NCBI GenBank assembly: GCA_001796785.1
Contig: MGNL01000021.1
Location: 9,391-15,578 of the forward strand
DNA length: 6,188 nucleotides
Direction: 5' to 3'
From: Chloroflexi bacterium RBG_16_51_16
GTDB taxonomy: Bacteria > Chloroflexota > Anaerolineae > Anaerolineales > Villigracilaceae
The notes below the pieces were generated by a model. That model ran no database searches, was not told the DNA's origin, and was given only the letters and a program-made list of their open reading frames with translations. Position 1 is the stretch's first letter; the number at the start of each line of letters is the position of its first letter. The position numbers and the translations under genes were made by a program. Shown piece by piece: positions 5,582-6,188 of the stretch.

Positions 5582-6188
5582 TCAAATATTAATCACTTTA
5601 TAAGGAAACACATTATAGATATGGGTCGGTCCGATCTGTGAGTCAGGGTCGGATAGGTTTTGACGGGGAAAAAAAGTGTGCCCATGAAAATGATAGCGGG
5701 GTCTGGCCACGCGCAGCAGCCAATTCAAGGCATGCAGACCCCGATGTGCCTGGGAATCCTCATCATGTATACCGTACGGAGGCGAGTGGCTGACCAGGAT
5801 ATCCAGGGCGCGCCCATAAAGTACTCGGTTCATAACCAATCCCGGCAGCATGGTCCAGGCACCGATCTCCGCCTGAGACTGGGAGTATTGGTTGACACCA
5901 TCGGGCCGATAGCGGATGGAACCACCCAATCCGCCCACCAGCAAGCCATTTATGAAGAGGAGCCTGCGATCCAAATTTATTCCTCCCTCCACTTTTGTCT
6001 TGGGAGAATTGGCAACATATGCCGGGTCGTGATTTCCTGGAACATAGCATAAGGGTTTGTTCAGCACAGTCAGGAGGTATTCCAGATAAACATATGGAAG
6101 ATCGCCACATCCGACGATGAGGTCCACATCTGCGAAGTGACCGTCGGCTGCCAGGGAATAGACGCGGTCTTCCACCTGATCACTTACG
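5582..6188 (-). CDS. Calcineurin-like metallophosphoesterase, N-terminus cut by window edge
   Basis: This is a metal-dependent phosphoesterase of the calcineurin-like superfamily; its substrate cannot be told. The frame is open through the right edge, so the true start is outside; the GTG at 6175 is internal because four more sensible codons (VSDQ) precede it. Numbering from that GTG as 1, the metal and catalytic motifs are GCGD (22-25), PGNHDP (46-51), VSHSPP (128-133) and HFHGHT (162-167), in family order and spacing. A GGLGGSIRYRPDG block (81-93) sits in the middle. The first motif, usually DxH about 30 residues before GD, appears to be the edge sequence VSDQV, where the expected His is Val. 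About 200 of perhaps 210-230 residues are present. The protein is probably cytosolic. The ParB-box gene follows after 78 bp with no clear terminator, so co-transcription is likely. Confidence 0.9.
   Translation of the reverse strand, partial: VSDQVEDRVYSLAADGHFADVDLIVGCGDLPYVYLEYLLTVLNKPLCYVPGNHDPAYVANSPKTKVEGGINLDRRLLFINGLLVGGLGGSIRYRPDGVNQYSQSQAEIGAWTMLPGLVMNRVLYGRALDILVSHSPPYGIHDEDSQAHRGLHALNWLLRVARPRYHFHGHTFFPRQNLSDPDSQIGPTHIYNVFPYKVINI

Noticed and set aside
5660..6110. + strand ORF 5660-6052 and - strand ORF 5763-6110 over the metallophosphoesterase
   Set aside because: They overlap the frame that carries all the phosphoesterase motifs and show no recognisable motifs of their own.

Overview
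This window looks like chromosomal DNA of moderate GC from a free-living bacterium. My best guess is Chloroflexota (Anaerolineae-like). The reasons are the long Thr/Pro-rich linkers between membrane anchor and ectodomain, and the Cys-containing SH3b-like plus Ig-like extracellular modules. A ParB-box protein beside an unusual metallophosphoesterase points the same way. This assignment comes from protein style and memory, not from a search. I see no mobile element, CRISPR array, rRNA or tRNA.

Layout. The left edge cuts into the C-terminal half of urocanate hydratase (hutU, + strand), which ends in a hairpin terminator. Next, also on +, is a membrane-anchored PknB-type Ser/Thr kinase with an extracellular sensor region (925-2655). 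A short gap separates it from a lipoprotein gene (2789-3517) whose mature part is a diverged copy of the kinase's sensor region. A strong hairpin at 3591-3631 lies where the two strands converge. The right half is on the - strand. Read in transcription order it holds a metallophosphoesterase (cut by the right edge), a ParB-box protein of unknown function, and a DapA/NAL-superfamily aldolase that probably is not a true DHDPS.

How it fits together. hutU performs the second step of histidine breakdown and is separate from the rest. The kinase and lipoprotein probably form one signalling unit: two surface proteins share the same two-domain, four-cysteine module, but only one carries an intracellular kinase. 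The lipoprotein may compete for, deliver or co-sense the kinase's ligand. The three - strand genes are spaced 77-78 bp apart and could be co-transcribed. However, a 39-bp near-palindrome and a possible promoter lie just before the aldolase, so it may be expressed on its own. A -10-like hexamer sits exactly 7 nt before an ATG at both the kinase and the aldolase, which suggests leaderless or very short-leader transcripts.

The most interesting item is the kinase/lipoprotein pair. Secondary points are the non-RD (HAD) catalytic loop of the kinase, the missing carboxylate-binding Arg in the DapA-like enzyme, the degenerate first metal motif of the phosphoesterase, and the 39-bp palindrome.
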